From Mycobacterium sp. EPa45 (GTDB lineage: Bacteria; Actinomycetota; Actinomycetes; Mycobacteriales; Mycobacteriaceae): a stretch of 64,000 nucleotides of DNA. Each line of letters opens with the position of its first letter. Positions within the stretch are counted from its first letter, which is position 1. The notes beneath the pieces are model-generated. The model searched no databases. It was not told the DNA's origin and saw only the letters and a list, made by a program, of their open reading frames with translations. The DNA is taken from assembly GCF_001021385.1 (NCBI RefSeq), contig NZ_CP011773.1:3472001-3536000 (forward strand), in the 5' to 3' direction. Shown piece by piece: positions 44,500 to 55,921 of this stretch. The translations under genes and the position numbers were made by a program.

Positions 44500-45582
44500 T
44501 CAGCGGGCTGCGGCGTGCAGGGCGACTTCCTGCGCCTTGACTGTGAACCACACGTCGTCCCCGGCAGCCAGCCTCAAGCCGGCCGCCGACTCCGCGGTGA
44601 TGTCGGCGGCCAGGCCGGGCGCGCCGTCCGCCTGCTCCTGCCCGCGCACCCGTACCCGCGCGCCATCGGCATCCAGCTCGGCGACGCGGACCTGGACGCT
44701 GTTGCGTGGGCTGCCGTGCGGCAGTTCGCGGTACACCGCGACCGCGGCCGGCGAGAACACCGCCACCAGCGCGCCCGATTCCGGCGGATGCACGGCATGG
44801 CACCCGTGCCACAGGGTGCCGTCCGCGGCACGCAGGGCCTCCGATCCGTCCGCCACGCCCCGGACCACGTTCACGCCGGCGATGCGGGCGCCGAACATGC
44901 TGCGCGGCGCGGCCAGGACCTCACCGACCGCGCCGATCTCGGCGACGCGGCCGTCGTCGAGCACCAGCACCCGGTCGGCCAGCGTCAGCACATCGAGCAG
45001 ATCGTGGGTGATCAGCAGCGTCGCCCGACCCGATTCCGACGACACCCGGCGCAGCAACGCCCGCACCGAGGCCGCCACCGCGACATCGAGCCCGGCCAGC
45101 GGCTCGTCGAGCAGCAGCACCTCCGGCTCGGCGGCCAACGCCCGCGCGATCGCGGCCCGCTGCGCCTGCCCGCCGGACAGCTGATCCGGTTTGCGCGCGG
45201 CCAGCTCGGTCAGTCCCACCTCGGCCAGCCATGCCGTCGCGGTGCGGCGCGTTGCCGCCCGCCCGGCCCCGCGGCTGCGCGGCGCGAACTCGACGTTGGC
45301 CTGCACAGTCAAGTGCGGAAACAGCAGCGGATCTTGCAGCAGCAGCCCGACGCGGCGGTCGTGGGTGGCCACCGAGATGCCGGCCGCGGTGTCGGTCAGC
45401 GTCCGCCCGCCGAGCCGCACCGAGCCCGAATCTGGTTGCAGCAGACCGGCAATGACATGCAGCGTGGTGGACTTGCCTGCACCGTTGGGCCCGAGGATGG
45501 CCAGCACTTCCCCACTGGCGACCTCAAACGCCACCTCGTAGGACCGGTCGGTCACCACGGCCGTGAACTGCAGCTCAGCCAT
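44500..45582 (-). CDS. modC: Molybdate-type ABC transporter ATP-binding protein ModC
   Basis: A 360-residue ABC ATPase with Walker [10 protein letters not shown] at residues 31-39, signature LSGGQAQR, Walker [14 protein letters not shown] and the H-loop LLITHDLLD. The C-terminal 100 residues form a TOBE-like regulatory domain ([24 protein letters not shown]). Its start at ATG 45582 overlaps the end of modB by 8 bases. Drives uptake with ModB. The frame is open upstream, but only through modB sequence. Same order as Rv1859; no modA follows upstream. Confidence 0.85.
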   Translation of the reverse strand: MAELQFTAVVTDRSYEVAFEVASGEVLAILGPNGAGKSTTLHVIAGLLQPDSGSVRLGGRTLTDTAAGISVATHDRRVGLLLQDPLLFPHLTVQANVEFAPRSRGAGRAATRRTATAWLAEVGLTELAARKPDQLSGGQAQRAAIARALAAEPEVLLLDEPLAGLDVAVAASVRALLRRVSSESGRATLLITHDLLDVLTLADRVLVLDDGRVAEIGAVGEVLAAPRSMFGARIAGVNVVRGVADGSEALRAADGTLWHGCHAVHPPESGALVAVFSPAAVAVYRELPHGSPRNSVQVRVAELDADGARVRVRGQEQADGAPGLAADITAESAAGLRLAAGDDVWFTVKAQEVALHAAAR

Positions 45583-46390
45583 TGCCGGCCCAGCCCGACA
45601 ACCGCCGCACCCCGAGCCCGAGTACCACCACCGCGGCCACCCCGACCAACAGCAGCGACAGCGCGACCGCCGCGTCGGCGTCGCTCTCCCGCTGCAGATA
45701 GATCTCCAGCGGCAGGGTTCTGGTGACGCCTTGGCGCGAACCGGCGAAGGTGAGGGTGGCCCCGAACTCACCGAGCGACCGGGCGAAGGCCAGCACGGCG
45801 CCCGATACCAGGCCCGGCGTCAGCAGCGGCAACGTCACCCGCCACCACACGGTCGCCGGTCCGGCCCCCAGCGTCGCCGCCACGACGTCGTAGTCGCTTC
45901 CCCGGGTGCGTGCCGCGCCCTCCAGCGCGATCACCAGGAACGGCAGCGAAACGAACGTCTGGGCCAGCACCACAGCGGTGGTGGTGAACGCGATCCGGAT
46001 ACCCGCCGCCTCCAGATAGCTACCGAGCAGGCCGAGGCGGCCGAAGGCGTACAGCAACGCGATTCCACCGACCACCGGCGGCAGAACCAGCGGCAACAGG
46101 ATCAGCGGACGCATCGCGCGCACGACCGGGCCGTCGTTGCGGGCCAGAACCAGAGCCATCGGCACACCCAGAACCAGGCAGATCACGGTGCTGGCCGCCG
46201 CTGTGCGCAGACTCAGCAACAGCGCGGCCTGCGACGGTGCACTGCTGATCAGGGACCAGAAGTGCGTCCAATCGACCTTGACCGCCATCGCCGCCAACGG
46301 CAACACCACGAAGGCCGCGCCGAGCGCCGCGGGCACGTACACCCAACGGGGCAGCGGGGGCTGCGTGCGGTGCGCCCGGCTGCGCTTCAC
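45575..46390 (-). CDS. modB: Molybdate-type ABC transporter permease ModB
   Basis: A 271-residue permease with about six membrane segments. The cytoplasmic loop that contacts the ATPase is visible as [41 protein letters not shown], and [15 protein letters not shown] starts the first membrane helix. I place the GTG start at 46390, where an AGGGTG-like ribosome site precedes it; an upstream ATG at 46417 is in frame. It matches Rv1858. The gene that should encode the binding protein ModA is missing upstream. Confidence 0.8.
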   Translation of the reverse strand: MKRSRAHRTQPPLPRWVYVPAALGAAFVVLPLAAMAVKVDWTHFWSLISSAPSQAALLLSLRTAAASTVICLVLGVPMALVLARNDGPVVRAMRPLILLPLVLPPVVGGIALLYAFGRLGLLGSYLEAAGIRIAFTTTAVVLAQTFVSLPFLVIALEGAARTRGSDYDVVAATLGAGPATVWWRVTLPLLTPGLVSGAVLAFARSLGEFGATLTFAGSRQGVTRTLPLEIYLQRESDADAAVALSLLLVGVAAVVVLGLGVRRLSGWAGNG

Positions 46391-46505
46391 CCGACACACC
46401 CTAGGGCGAAACATCATGTCGTGTCCGGATCGTGTCGGAGCGGCATTGGCCTCTTTAGCTACCGTCCAGTAACATTTCCTCTAATCAACGAGGAGGTCGA
46501 AGGCG

Positions 46506-47177
46506 ATGGACGTGCTGGTCACCGGAGGTGACACCGAACTGGGTCGCACGATCGCGGAGGGCTTCCGCGACGCAGGCCACAAGGTCGTCATCAGCGGAGC
46601 GCGCCGCGACGATCTCGAGGTGGCCGCCAAGGAACTCGACGTCGACGCCATCGTGTGCGACACCACCGATGCCGAGAGCCTGGCCGAGCTGCGCAGCCAG
46701 TTCCCGCATCACCTGGACACCATCGTTCACGTACCCGCGCCGGCCTGGGTCGGCGACGATCCCCGCACCTACACGCTGAGCGAGACCGCGAAGGCCTGGC
46801 GAACGGCCCTGGATACCAGCGTCCTGTCCGCGGTGCTGCTCGTGCAGAACATCGGTGATCACCTGCGCGCGGGCGGATCGATCGTGACCGTCGTTCCGGA
46901 GAACCCGCGCGACGGCGGCGCCGATGCCGCGGTCAAGGCCGCACTGTCGAATTGGACTGCGGGACAATCGGATTACTTCGGAACCCGCGGCATCACCGTC
47001 AACACCGTGGCCTGCGGCCGCAGTGCCGAGCCGTCGTACGACGGATTGTCCACCGCCCCGCCGTCGGCGGCGGCGGAGATCGCGCGCCTGGCGCTGTTCC
47101 TGACCACGCCCGCGGCCCGGCACATCACCGGCCAGACAGTGCACGTCGGCCGGGGCGCGCTCGCCAACTTCGGCTGA
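46506..47177 (+). CDS. SDR-fold protein, catalytic Tyr not evident (Rv1856c-like)
   Basis: A 223-residue Rossmann protein starting MDVLVTGGDTELGRTIAEGFRDAGHKVVISGARR, a short-chain dehydrogenase nucleotide-binding start. The usual SDR YxxxK motif is not present at its place (VKAALSNW lies there), so it is probably a non-catalytic or altered member. The C-terminal ARHITGQTVHVGRGAL is typical SDR. Corresponds to Rv1856c in M. tuberculosis, where it also sits next to the LLM enzyme and the mod genes. Function unknown. Confidence 0.75.
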   Translation: MDVLVTGGDTELGRTIAEGFRDAGHKVVISGARRDDLEVAAKELDVDAIVCDTTDAESLAELRSQFPHHLDTIVHVPAPAWVGDDPRTYTLSETAKAWRTALDTSVLSAVLLVQNIGDHLRAGGSIVTVVPENPRDGGADAAVKAALSNWTAGQSDYFGTRGITVNTVACGRSAEPSYDGLSTAPPSAAAEIARLALFLTTPAARHITGQTVHVGRGALANFG

Positions 47178-47220
47178 TCGGTTCACCTGCCATTCGCCGG
47201 CGAGGACTAACGTCGCATAA

Positions 47221-48150
47221 GTGACGATCCGACTCGGAATCCAGATCCCCAACTTCTCCTACGGGACCGGCGTCCCGGAGTTGTTTCCCACGGTCATCGC
47301 GCAGGCCCAGGAGGCCGAAGCGGCCGGCGCTGACGCCGTCCTCGTGATGGACCACTTCTATCAGCTGCCCAACCTCGGCAAGCCCGAGGAGCCGATGCTG
47401 GAGGCCTACACGGCCCTGGGTGCTCTGGCGAATGCGACGCAGCGGGTGCAGCTGGGCACACTCGTCACCGGCAACACCTACCGCAACCCGACGCTGCTGG
47501 CCAAGGCGATCACCACGCTCGACGTGATCAGCCAGGGCCGCGCGATCCTGGGCATCGGCACCGGCTGGTTCGAGCTCGAGCACGACTCGCTGGGCTACGA
47601 GTTCGGCACCTTCACCGACCGGTTCAACAAGCTCGACGAGGCACTGCAGATCATCCTGCCGATGCTCGCGGGCGAGCGGGTGACCGTGGACGGCAAGTAC
47701 TACCGGACCAACGAGGCGTTCGCCATTCCCCGGTTCCGCGATCACATTCCGCTGATGATCGGCGGCAGCGGCGAGAAGAAGACAATTCCGTTGGCCGCCA
47801 AGTACTTCGACCACCTCAACGTCATCGCCGGATTCGACGAGCTGCCCCGCAAGGTCCAGGTCGTCAACGAGCAGTGCGAAAAGGTCGGCCGCGACCCCGC
47901 CACGCTGGAGACCAGCATGCTGGTCTTCGCCCTGATCGACGAGAACATCACCGCCGACTTCATTCCCGAGGACGTCAGGCAGCGTGCGGTCTGGGGAGCC
48001 CCCGAGCAGATCGCCGAGCAGATCAAAACCAACGTGCTCGACGCCGGCGTCGACGGTGTCATCCTCAGCCCGGTCACGCACCTGGACGGCTACCACCCCG
48101 GCCGGATCACCGCCGTCGCCGAGGTCTTACGCCCGCTGCTTGGCGGGTAA
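47221..48150 (+). CDS. LLM-class F420-dependent oxidoreductase (Rv1855c-like)
   Basis: A 309-residue luciferase-like enzyme: RLGIQIPNFSYGTGVPELFP, ADAVLVMDHFYQL, TALGALANATQRVQLGTLVTGNTYRNPTLLAKAITTLD and ILGIGTGWFELEHDSLGYEFGT are characteristic. LMIGGSGEKKTIPLAAKYFDH marks the F420 phosphate loop. Catalyses hydride transfer with F420; substrate unknown. GTG start at 47221. Same relative order as Rv1855c next to ndh; the gap to ndh is 108 bases. Confidence 0.85.
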   Translation: MTIRLGIQIPNFSYGTGVPELFPTVIAQAQEAEAAGADAVLVMDHFYQLPNLGKPEEPMLEAYTALGALANATQRVQLGTLVTGNTYRNPTLLAKAITTLDVISQGRAILGIGTGWFELEHDSLGYEFGTFTDRFNKLDEALQIILPMLAGERVTVDGKYYRTNEAFAIPRFRDHIPLMIGGSGEKKTIPLAAKYFDHLNVIAGFDELPRKVQVVNEQCEKVGRDPATLETSMLVFALIDENITADFIPEDVRQRAVWGAPEQIAEQIKTNVLDAGVDGVILSPVTHLDGYHPGRITAVAEVLRPLLGG

Positions 48151-48258
48151 TCGGTGGGCGTGGCCTAGATCACCTGATCGGCACGGGTACCGCCGCGAAA
48201 CCGATTGCCCGGGCGACTACCGTAGTAGGTGTCCTGTGCATGTCGTTGAGGAGCTGAA

Positions 48259-49629
48259 ATGACCCACCCCGGTGCCACTCCATCGGATAAGCACAAGGTC
48301 GTCATCATCGGATCGGGATTTGGCGGCCTGAACGCCGCCAAGCATCTCAAGCGAGCCGACGTCGACATCAAGATGATCGCCAAGACCACCCACCACCTGT
48401 TCCAGCCGCTGCTGTACCAGGTGGCCACCGGCATCATCTCGGAAGGCGAGATCGCCCCGCCGACCCGCGTGGTGCTGCGCGACCAGAAGAACTGCCAGGT
48501 TCTGCTGGGCGAGGTCACCAACATCGATCTGTCGAACAAGACGGTCGACTCGATCCTGCTGGGCCACACCTACCGGACCCCGTACGACACGTTGATCGTG
48601 GCCGCCGGGGCGGGACAGTCCTATTTCGGCAACGACCACTTCGCCGAGTGGGCGCCCGGTATGAAGACCATCGACGACGCACTGGAACTTCGCGGCCGCA
48701 TTCTGGGCGCCTTCGAGCAGGCCGAGCGGTCGAGCGATCCGGTCCGCCGGGCGAAGCTGCTGACCTTCGTCGTCGTCGGCGCCGGCCCCACGGGTGTCGA
48801 GATGGCCGGCCAGATCGCCGAACTCGCCGACCACACCCTCAAGGGTGCGTTCCGGCACATCGACTCCACGCGCGCGCGGGTGATCCTGCTTGACGCCGCC
48901 CCGGCCGTGCTGCCGCCGATGGGCGAGAAGCTCGGTAAGAAGGCCGCCGACCGGCTGGAGAAGCTGGGCGTTGAGATCCAGCTCGGCGCGATGGTCACCG
49001 ACGTCGACCGCAACGGCATCACCGTCAAGCGCGGAGACGGCAGCCTGGACCGCATCGAATGCGCCACCAAGGTGTGGTCGGCCGGTGTGTCGGCCAGCCC
49101 GCTCGGCAAGATCATCGCCGACCAGTCCGGCGCCGAGATCGACCGGGCCGGCCGCGTCAAAGTGCTACCGGACCTCACCGTTCCCGGCAACCCGAACGTG
49201 TTCGTGGTCGGCGACATGGCGTTCGTCGACGGTGTCCCCGGCATGGCGCAGGGTGCCATCCAGGGCGCCAAGTACGCCGCCAAGCTGGTCAAGGCCGAGC
49301 TCAAGGGCGCCGACCCGGCGGCTCGTGAGCCGTTCCAGTACTTCGACAAGGGCTCCATGGCGACGGTGTCGCGGTACTCGGCGGTCGCCAAGATCGGCAA
49401 GATCGAGTTCAGCGGCTACATCGCCTGGCTGGCCTGGCTGTTCCTGCACCTGATCTACCTGGTCGGCTTCAAGGCGCGGCTGACCACGTCGTTGTCGTGG
49501 ATCAGCACGTTCATCGGCAGCCACCGCGGTCAGCTGACGATCACCGAGCAGCAGGCGTACGCCCGAACCAGAATCGAACAGCTCGAGGAGATCGCGGCCA
49601 CGGTGGAGGACGAGAAAGCCGCCAGCTGA
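48259..49629 (+). CDS. ndh: Type II NADH dehydrogenase Ndh
   Basis: A 456-residue non-proton-pumping NADH:quinone oxidoreductase. FAD-binding GSGFGGLNAA near residue 19 and NAD-binding GAGPTGVEMAG near 178 are clear, with TTHHLFQPLLYQVATG and VFVVGDMAFVDG (FAD loop). The C-terminus carries a membrane-anchoring stretch GYIAWLAWLFLHLIYLVGFK. It feeds electrons from NADH to menaquinone at the inner membrane and is the main NADH oxidiser in mycobacteria, target of several experimental drugs. GAGGAG precedes the ATG at 48259. Homolog of Rv1854c. Confidence 0.95.
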   Translation: MTHPGATPSDKHKVVIIGSGFGGLNAAKHLKRADVDIKMIAKTTHHLFQPLLYQVATGIISEGEIAPPTRVVLRDQKNCQVLLGEVTNIDLSNKTVDSILLGHTYRTPYDTLIVAAGAGQSYFGNDHFAEWAPGMKTIDDALELRGRILGAFEQAERSSDPVRRAKLLTFVVVGAGPTGVEMAGQIAELADHTLKGAFRHIDSTRARVILLDAAPAVLPPMGEKLGKKAADRLEKLGVEIQLGAMVTDVDRNGITVKRGDGSLDRIECATKVWSAGVSASPLGKIIADQSGAEIDRAGRVKVLPDLTVPGNPNVFVVGDMAFVDGVPGMAQGAIQGAKYAAKLVKAELKGADPAAREPFQYFDKGSMATVSRYSAVAKIGKIEFSGYIAWLAWLFLHLIYLVGFKARLTTSLSWISTFIGSHRGQLTITEQQAYARTRIEQLEEIAATVEDEKAAS

Positions 49630-49633
49630 CCTC

Positions 49634-49669
49634 GCCTGCGCTGACTGGGAATCGCCCGTGAGCGCAGGC
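49634..49669 (+). terminator. Hairpin after ndh
   Basis: Perfect 9-base arms GCCTGCGCT at 49634-49642 and AGCGCAGGC at 49661-49669 with an 18-base loop, 4 bases after the ndh stop. No U-tract; a plausible mycobacterial terminator. Confidence 0.55.
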
Positions 49670-49740
49670 CAAATCAGCGTGTTCACCGCTCGGCTGCCCT
49701 AGCATGATCAGCGCAGACAGACTGACTACAAGGGGGCTCG

Positions 49741-50130
49741 ATGACATCCAATCGTTCCGTGCGTCGCGCGGCTGCGGCAGCGATCGGCGCCGGCGCGGTG
49801 TTGCTCAGCGTGGCAGGCCCGGCTGGGTTGCTCTTGGCCGGCCCGGCCGCAGCCGACCCGCCGCCCAACTGCACCACCGCGGACATGACCGGAATCATGT
49901 CCGGCGTGTCGGCGGCGATGTCGAACTACCTGTTCACGCACCCGGACGTCAACGCATTCTTCTCCGGTCTGCAGGGGCTGCCGAAAGATCAGGTCAAGAC
50001 CCAGACGCAGCAATACCTGAACGCCAACCCGCAAATTCGCGCCGACCTGGATGGCATCCGCCAGCCGTCGACCGACTTCCGCAGCCGCTGCGGCCTTCCG
50101 CAACGCCCGCTTGCACCCGGCGTGATCTAG
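49741..50130 (+). CDS. Secreted haem-binding hemophore-like protein
   Basis: A 129-residue secreted protein with signal peptide (about residues 1-38, ending AAA) and a mature domain starting DPPPNCTTADMTGIMSGVSAAMSNYLFTHPDVNAFF. The two mature Cys (NC and RC) and the HPDVNAFFSGLQ helix are the pattern of the mycobacterial hemophore family, which includes Rv0203. Likely binds haem outside the cell for uptake. Located between ndh and the sensor kinase gene; unrelated in function to either as far as seen. Confidence 0.75.
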   Translation: MTSNRSVRRAAAAAIGAGAVLLSVAGPAGLLLAGPAAADPPPNCTTADMTGIMSGVSAAMSNYLFTHPDVNAFFSGLQGLPKDQVKTQTQQYLNANPQIRADLDGIRQPSTDFRSRCGLPQRPLAPGVI

Positions 50131-50176
50131 CGGCGCCCCGGCGCGCTCGCACGTCCGTCGTACGCCGCACCCTAAG

Positions 50177-51556
50177 GTGGTCGGCGTGGTCGTGAAGCCC
50201 GACGAGATCGTTTACCGCGTGCTGCAGCGGCTGCCAACCCGCATGCTCTCGCTGCGCACGATCGTCATCGTGGCGGCGCTGTCCGTCGTCATCCTGGTGC
50301 TCACTCTGGGCACCTGGGTGTGGCTGGGCGTCACCAACGACCAGTACAGCCAGCTCGACCGCAGGCTTGACTCGGTGAGCAGCCTCGGTGACGTCGGGTC
50401 GCTGCTGACGACCGCGAAGCCGGCTGCGGCGGGCACCCCCACCCCCGACGGAAACCTGGTGCGCACCATCCGGGTCGGGGCGATGGCGATGTCGGTGCCG
50501 CCGGAGGTCGTACTGCCCCAGCTGGACAACGGCTACGCCAACACCACGATCGACGGCGTCGAGTACCGGGTGCGGACCTTCTCGGTCGGTGGGGCCACTA
50601 TCGCGCTGGGCGCGCCGCTGGCCGAGACTCAGCGCCGCATCGCCGAACTGCATCTGCGGGTGCTGTTGATCTGCACCGGGGTCATCGCCGGCACCGTGCT
50701 GGTGGGGTGGCTGATCTCGCTGATCATGATCAACCCGTTTCGGCTGCTGGCGCAGCAGGCCCGCGCGATCAACGCCCAGTCCAACCCCGACGACGTCCAG
50801 GTCCGCGGCGTCAAGGAGGCGGTCGAGATCGCCGAGGCCGTCGAAGGCATGCTGGCCCGGATCGGTGACGAGCAGGGCCGCACCAAGGCCGCGCTCGAGT
50901 CCGCCCGGGACTTCGCGGCGGTGGCCTCCCACGAACTGCGCACTCCGCTGACCGCGATGCGCACCAACCTCGAGGTGCTCTCCACGCTCGACCTCGCGCC
51001 CGAACAGCGCAACGAGGTGATCGGCGACGTGATCCGCACCCAGAGCCGCATCGAGGCCACGCTCACCGCGCTGGAGCGGCTGGCCCAGGGCGAGTTGACC
51101 ACGGCCGACGATTTCGTGCCCTTCGACGTCACCGAACTGCTCGACCGCGCCGCACACGACGCCGAGCGGATCTACCGCGACCTCAAGGTCTCGCTGGTGC
51201 CCTCTCCCGCGGTGTTGATGGTCGGGCTGCCGGTGGGGCTGCGGCTCGTGATCGACAACGCGATTGCCAACGCGGTCAAGCACGGTGCGGCCACCGAGGT
51301 GCAACTGTCGGTGTCCAGCTCGGCCGCCGGAGTACAGATCACCGTCGACGACGACGGCAGCGGCGTTCCCGAAGACGAGCGGGCCGCGGTGTTCGAGCGG
51401 TTCTCCCGCGGCTCTACCGCGTCCCGGTCAGGGTCGGGTCTCGGACTGGCGCTGGTCGCCCAGCAGGCCGAATTGCACGGTGGCACAGCATCATTGACCA
51501 CCAGCCCGTTGGGCGGCGCCCGGCTGGTGCTGACTCTGGCCGGCCGTCACGAGTAG
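50177..51556 (+). CDS. PrrB-like sensor histidine kinase, no regulator next to it
   Basis: A 459-residue kinase. Two membrane segments (about 27-50 and 160-185) enclose a sensor region; a HAMP linker follows. His252 in ASHELRTPLTAMRTNLEVLSTLDL is the phosphorylated residue. The ATPase has NAIANAVKHG, DDDGSGVPEDERAAVFERFSRG and SGLGLALVAQQ. HisKA and ATPase parts resemble M. tuberculosis PrrB strongly. Starts at GTG 50177, 50186 or 50192 are all possible. No response regulator adjoins, unlike prrA-prrB, so it may be a second, orphan copy. The 3' end overlaps ureD by 10 bases. Confidence 0.85.
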   Translation: MVGVVVKPDEIVYRVLQRLPTRMLSLRTIVIVAALSVVILVLTLGTWVWLGVTNDQYSQLDRRLDSVSSLGDVGSLLTTAKPAAAGTPTPDGNLVRTIRVGAMAMSVPPEVVLPQLDNGYANTTIDGVEYRVRTFSVGGATIALGAPLAETQRRIAELHLRVLLICTGVIAGTVLVGWLISLIMINPFRLLAQQARAINAQSNPDDVQVRGVKEAVEIAEAVEGMLARIGDEQGRTKAALESARDFAAVASHELRTPLTAMRTNLEVLSTLDLAPEQRNEVIGDVIRTQSRIEATLTALERLAQGELTTADDFVPFDVTELLDRAAHDAERIYRDLKVSLVPSPAVLMVGLPVGLRLVIDNAIANAVKHGAATEVQLSVSSSAAGVQITVDDDGSGVPEDERAAVFERFSRGSTASRSGSGLGLALVAQQAELHGGTASLTTSPLGGARLVLTLAGRHE

Positions 51557-52179
51557 AGCCGCGGGCCCTGCCAGGTCGACAAGCTGCCGCCCTTGGCGAG
51601 GTCGAGGGTGACGCCGGCCGCGTCGGTGGCCGGCTCCGGGTAGCGCAGTTCGCTCACGCAGGCCAGCGGAGTACCCAGTGCATCGTCGGCCACCGAGGCC
51701 GGCCCGAGCTCGACGCGGTGTCGCAGCAGCGGGGTGCCTGCCACGTCGGCGCGCATAGCGCCGCTCCAAAACCCTTCGCGCTCACCGGTTCTGCCTATCT
51801 GAACCCGCTCCCGGATCCGCAGGCGGGCCGTGTCGTCGAGGCAGATCGTCAGTTCGCTGAGGTGCGCGGCGTCGGCCGCCACGATCGTCGGCCCGGGGTC
51901 GACGTCGAGCTCACCGGCGGCCTCGATATGCCAGCAGGCGTGTGACTGGGTGGTGGTGGCGCCGGGCAGCGCAACGGTCGCCGCGGCGCTGCGCAGCCGC
52001 AGTCGCGCACCGGGTTCTACGATGATCCGGATCGCGATGGTGTCCCCGCCCAGCGGCGTCGCTGCCGCCGACACCAGGTGCACGGTGTCGGGTTCGGTGT
52101 GCCGCGCGGCCAGAGCCCCGCGACATTCGATGCGGGGCAGCCGGCCCGGCTGCGCCACCACCACGACATCGGAACGCAC
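51547..52179 (-). CDS. ureD: Urease accessory protein UreD
   Basis: A 210-residue UreD/UreH protein: pattern GDTIAIRIIVEPGARLRLRSAAATVALPG and ELDVDPGPTIVAADAAHL. It binds apo-urease and helps UreF and UreG insert nickel. Last gene of the minus-strand operon ureABCFGD, 6 bases after ureG. Its 3' end overlaps the convergent kinase gene by 10 bases. Length is close to the mycobacterial UreD. Confidence 0.85.
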   Translation of the reverse strand: MRSDVVVVAQPGRLPRIECRGALAARHTEPDTVHLVSAAATPLGGDTIAIRIIVEPGARLRLRSAAATVALPGATTTQSHACWHIEAAGELDVDPGPTIVAADAAHLSELTICLDDTARLRIRERVQIGRTGEREGFWSGAMRADVAGTPLLRHRVELGPASVADDALGTPLACVSELRYPEPATDAAGVTLDLAKGGSLSTWQGPRLYS

Positions 52180-52185
52180 TGCGAC

Positions 52186-52866
52186 TCAGGCGGGCTCGTT
52201 GACGCGCAGCTGCTCGCGCACCCACGTCAGCACTGCGGATGCCGCCGGATCCTCGGTCAGGGAGATCAGCACCGTGGGCCGTCCTTCACGCACCTTGGCG
52301 GCGTCGCGGCGCATGACGTCGAGGTCGGCGCCGACCAGCGGCGCCAGGTCGGTCTTGTTGACCACCAGCAGATCCGAGAACGTCACCCCCGGGCCGCCCT
52401 TGCGCGGCACCTTGTCTCCCCCGGCCACGTCGACGACGAAGATCTGGACGTCGACCAGCCCGGAGGAGAACGTCGCGGTCAGATTGTCCCCACCGGATTC
52501 CACCAGGATCAGGTCCAGCTGGTCGTGTCCGGCGATCAGGTCGTCGATGGCGTCGAGGTTGGCGGTGATGTCGTCGCGGATCGCGGTGTGCGGGCAGCCG
52601 CCGGTCTGCACCGCGGCGATCCGGTCCTCGGGCAACACCGCGTGGCGGCGCAGGAAGTCGGCGTCCTCGGTGGTGTAGATGTCGTTGGTCAACACCGCCA
52701 GCGACAGCTCGTCACGCAGCTGGCGGCACAGCGCGGCCACCAGCGCGGTCTTGCCCGAGCCGACCGGGCCGCCGATCCCGATCCGCAGCGGCTCCCCCGG
52801 TTGGCGGCTCCGCTTGGGCCGGTCCGCGTGCGCGTGCGGCTGGCCGTCTGTGAAATGTGGTGGCAT
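52186..52866 (-). CDS. ureG: Urease accessory GTPase UreG
   Basis: A 226-residue GTPase with the P-loop [12 protein letters not shown], the nickel-binding CPH in [14 protein letters not shown], and [12 protein letters not shown] with [14 protein letters not shown]. The N-terminal 20 residues contain [13 protein letters not shown], a His-rich segment for metal binding. It couples GTP hydrolysis to nickel delivery to urease. Gap to ureF is 10 bases, so it is operon-linked. Confidence 0.95.
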   Translation of the reverse strand: MPPHFTDGQPHAHADRPKRSRQPGEPLRIGIGGPVGSGKTALVAALCRQLRDELSLAVLTNDIYTTEDADFLRRHAVLPEDRIAAVQTGGCPHTAIRDDITANLDAIDDLIAGHDQLDLILVESGGDNLTATFSSGLVDVQIFVVDVAGGDKVPRKGGPGVTFSDLLVVNKTDLAPLVGADLDVMRRDAAKVREGRPTVLISLTEDPAASAVLTWVREQLRVNEPA

Positions 52867-52876
52867 GCGGCTTCTT

Positions 52877-53512
52877 TCAGGAGACGAACAGAGGACGTTC
52901 GCGTTGGGCGTGCCGCTGCGCGAGCTCGTCGAGCAGCGGATCGGACAGGTCGGCCAGCCCGGCGGCGGCCAGCCCGGCGGTGTCTTCGCACAGTTGCGCC
53001 AGGCCGAAGGTCAGCGCCGCGACGTCGGCGGGATCCAGCGCCAGCAGCCGCTGAGCGGCGGTGGCGGTACCGGTCATCGTGGTGTAGACGAGCGACAGCG
53101 CGGTCTGCCCGGGGCTCAATCCGCTGACCGCACCGACGCGCCCGGCGATCACTGCCAGATGTGGGCGGGGACCCAGCGCATCCCAATTCTGCGCAGGCCA
53201 GACCCTACGGGCCAGCCGCAGCAGCCCACGGCCCTGGGCGCGGGACGCCTGACGGGCCGCGGGTGACGGTGTGCGAGAGTCGGTTTCGGCATCGGCGCCC
53301 CCCACGGTCAGGTCGCCGCGGTGCACGGCGGCCGCGACTGAGGCCATCACCAACCCGCTGGTGCGGATCCGGCGGCGCAGATAGGCATCCAGCGTGGTGA
53401 GGTCGACCACCAGCTTGCTGGTCACCGCCTCCTCCACCCCGCCGGAATGCACGTGACCGCCGGTGGGCAACCGCGAGTCGGCCAGCGTCAGCAGTGTGAT
53501 CAGCGAGGACAT
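52877..53512 (-). CDS. ureF: Urease accessory protein UreF
   Basis: A 211-residue all-helical Ure[30 protein letters not shown] at the N-terminus is the typical SRLPTGG motif, followed by a [15 protein letters not shown] segment. It acts as adaptor between UreD and UreG in the nickel-loading complex. Eight bases separate it from ureC. Confidence 0.9.
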   Translation of the reverse strand: MSSLITLLTLADSRLPTGGHVHSGGVEEAVTSKLVVDLTTLDAYLRRRIRTSGLVMASVAAAVHRGDLTVGGADAETDSRTPSPAARQASRAQGRGLLRLARRVWPAQNWDALGPRPHLAVIAGRVGAVSGLSPGQTALSLVYTTMTGTATAAQRLLALDPADVAALTFGLAQLCEDTAGLAAAGLADLSDPLLDELAQRHAQRERPLFVS

Positions 53513-53520
53513 CAGAACGC

Positions 53521-55238
<1,718 letters not shown>

Positions 55239-55242
<4 letters not shown>

Positions 55243-55550
55243 GCATCCAGCTTTCCGGGTGGATTGAGGCTCAAGCCGTGCACCTCACGGCTTCCTGCGA
55301 GCGGAACCAGGGAGACTCGTTGCACCACACCGGGTTCGAAACGCACGGCGGTGCCCGCGGGAATGTCGAACCGGTACCCGTGCGCGGCCGCCCGGTCGAA
55401 GGACAGCGCGGCGTTGGCTTGCGGCAGATGCACGTGACTGCCGACCTGCACCGGCCGGTCACCGGTGTTCACGATCTCCAGCTCGATACGCGCGGCGCCG
55501 GCATTGATCTCGATCTCACCGTCACCGAGAAAGACCTCACCGGGAATCAT
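55239..55550 (-). CDS. ureB: Urease beta subunit UreB
   Basis: A 103-residue urease beta subunit with the pattern [55 protein letters not shown]; the HVH and N regions contact the alpha subunit. Structural subunit without catalytic residues. 16 bases after ureA and overlapping ureC by 4 bases. Confidence 0.95.
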
Positions 55551-55566
55551 GCTGTCCTTTCTGGTC

Positions 55567-55869
55567 TCACGGAATCGGGTGGTGGACGGTCACCAGCTTG
55601 GTGCCGTCCGGGAACGTGGCTTCGACCTGCACGTCGTGCAGCATCTCGGGCACGCCCTCCATCACGTCGTCGCGCGAGAGCACCTCACGGCCACTGACCA
55701 TCAGGTCGGCGACGGTGCGACCGTCGCGCGCGCCTTCCAGGACGTGGTCGGTGATGATCGCGACCGTCTCGGGATAGTTGAGCTTCAGCCCGCGCGCCTG
55801 CCTGCGGCGGGCGAGGTCGGCGGCATAGGACAGCAGCAACCGGTCGGTCTCGTGCGGTGTCAGTTGCAT
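55567..55869 (-). CDS. ureA: Urease gamma subunit UreA
   Basis: A 100-residue urease gamma subunit: [58 protein letters not shown] chose ATG 55869 since it gives the universal MQLTPHE start; the frame extends to 55893. First urease gene; the thioesterase-like gene lies 52 bases upstream and may share its promoter. Confidence 0.95.
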   Translation of the reverse strand: MQLTPHETDRLLLSYAADLARRRQARGLKLNYPETVAIITDHVLEGARDGRTVADLMVSGREVLSRDDVMEGVPEMLHDVQVEATFPDGTKLVTVHHPIP

Positions 55870-55921
55870 AGTGCGCGATCCTGCCACGCCCACACGCGAT
55901 CAGCAGGACGGCGAGGGGCCG

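Noticed and set aside
45583..45771. N-terminal extension of ModC
   Set aside because: It overlaps modB and gives Cys/Arg-rich nonsense; the usual ModC start is at 45582.
48205..48225. CTACCGTAGTAG-like dyad ahead of ndh as a second BlaI site
   Set aside because: Half-site spacing differs from the dyad before blaI, and the match is short enough for chance.
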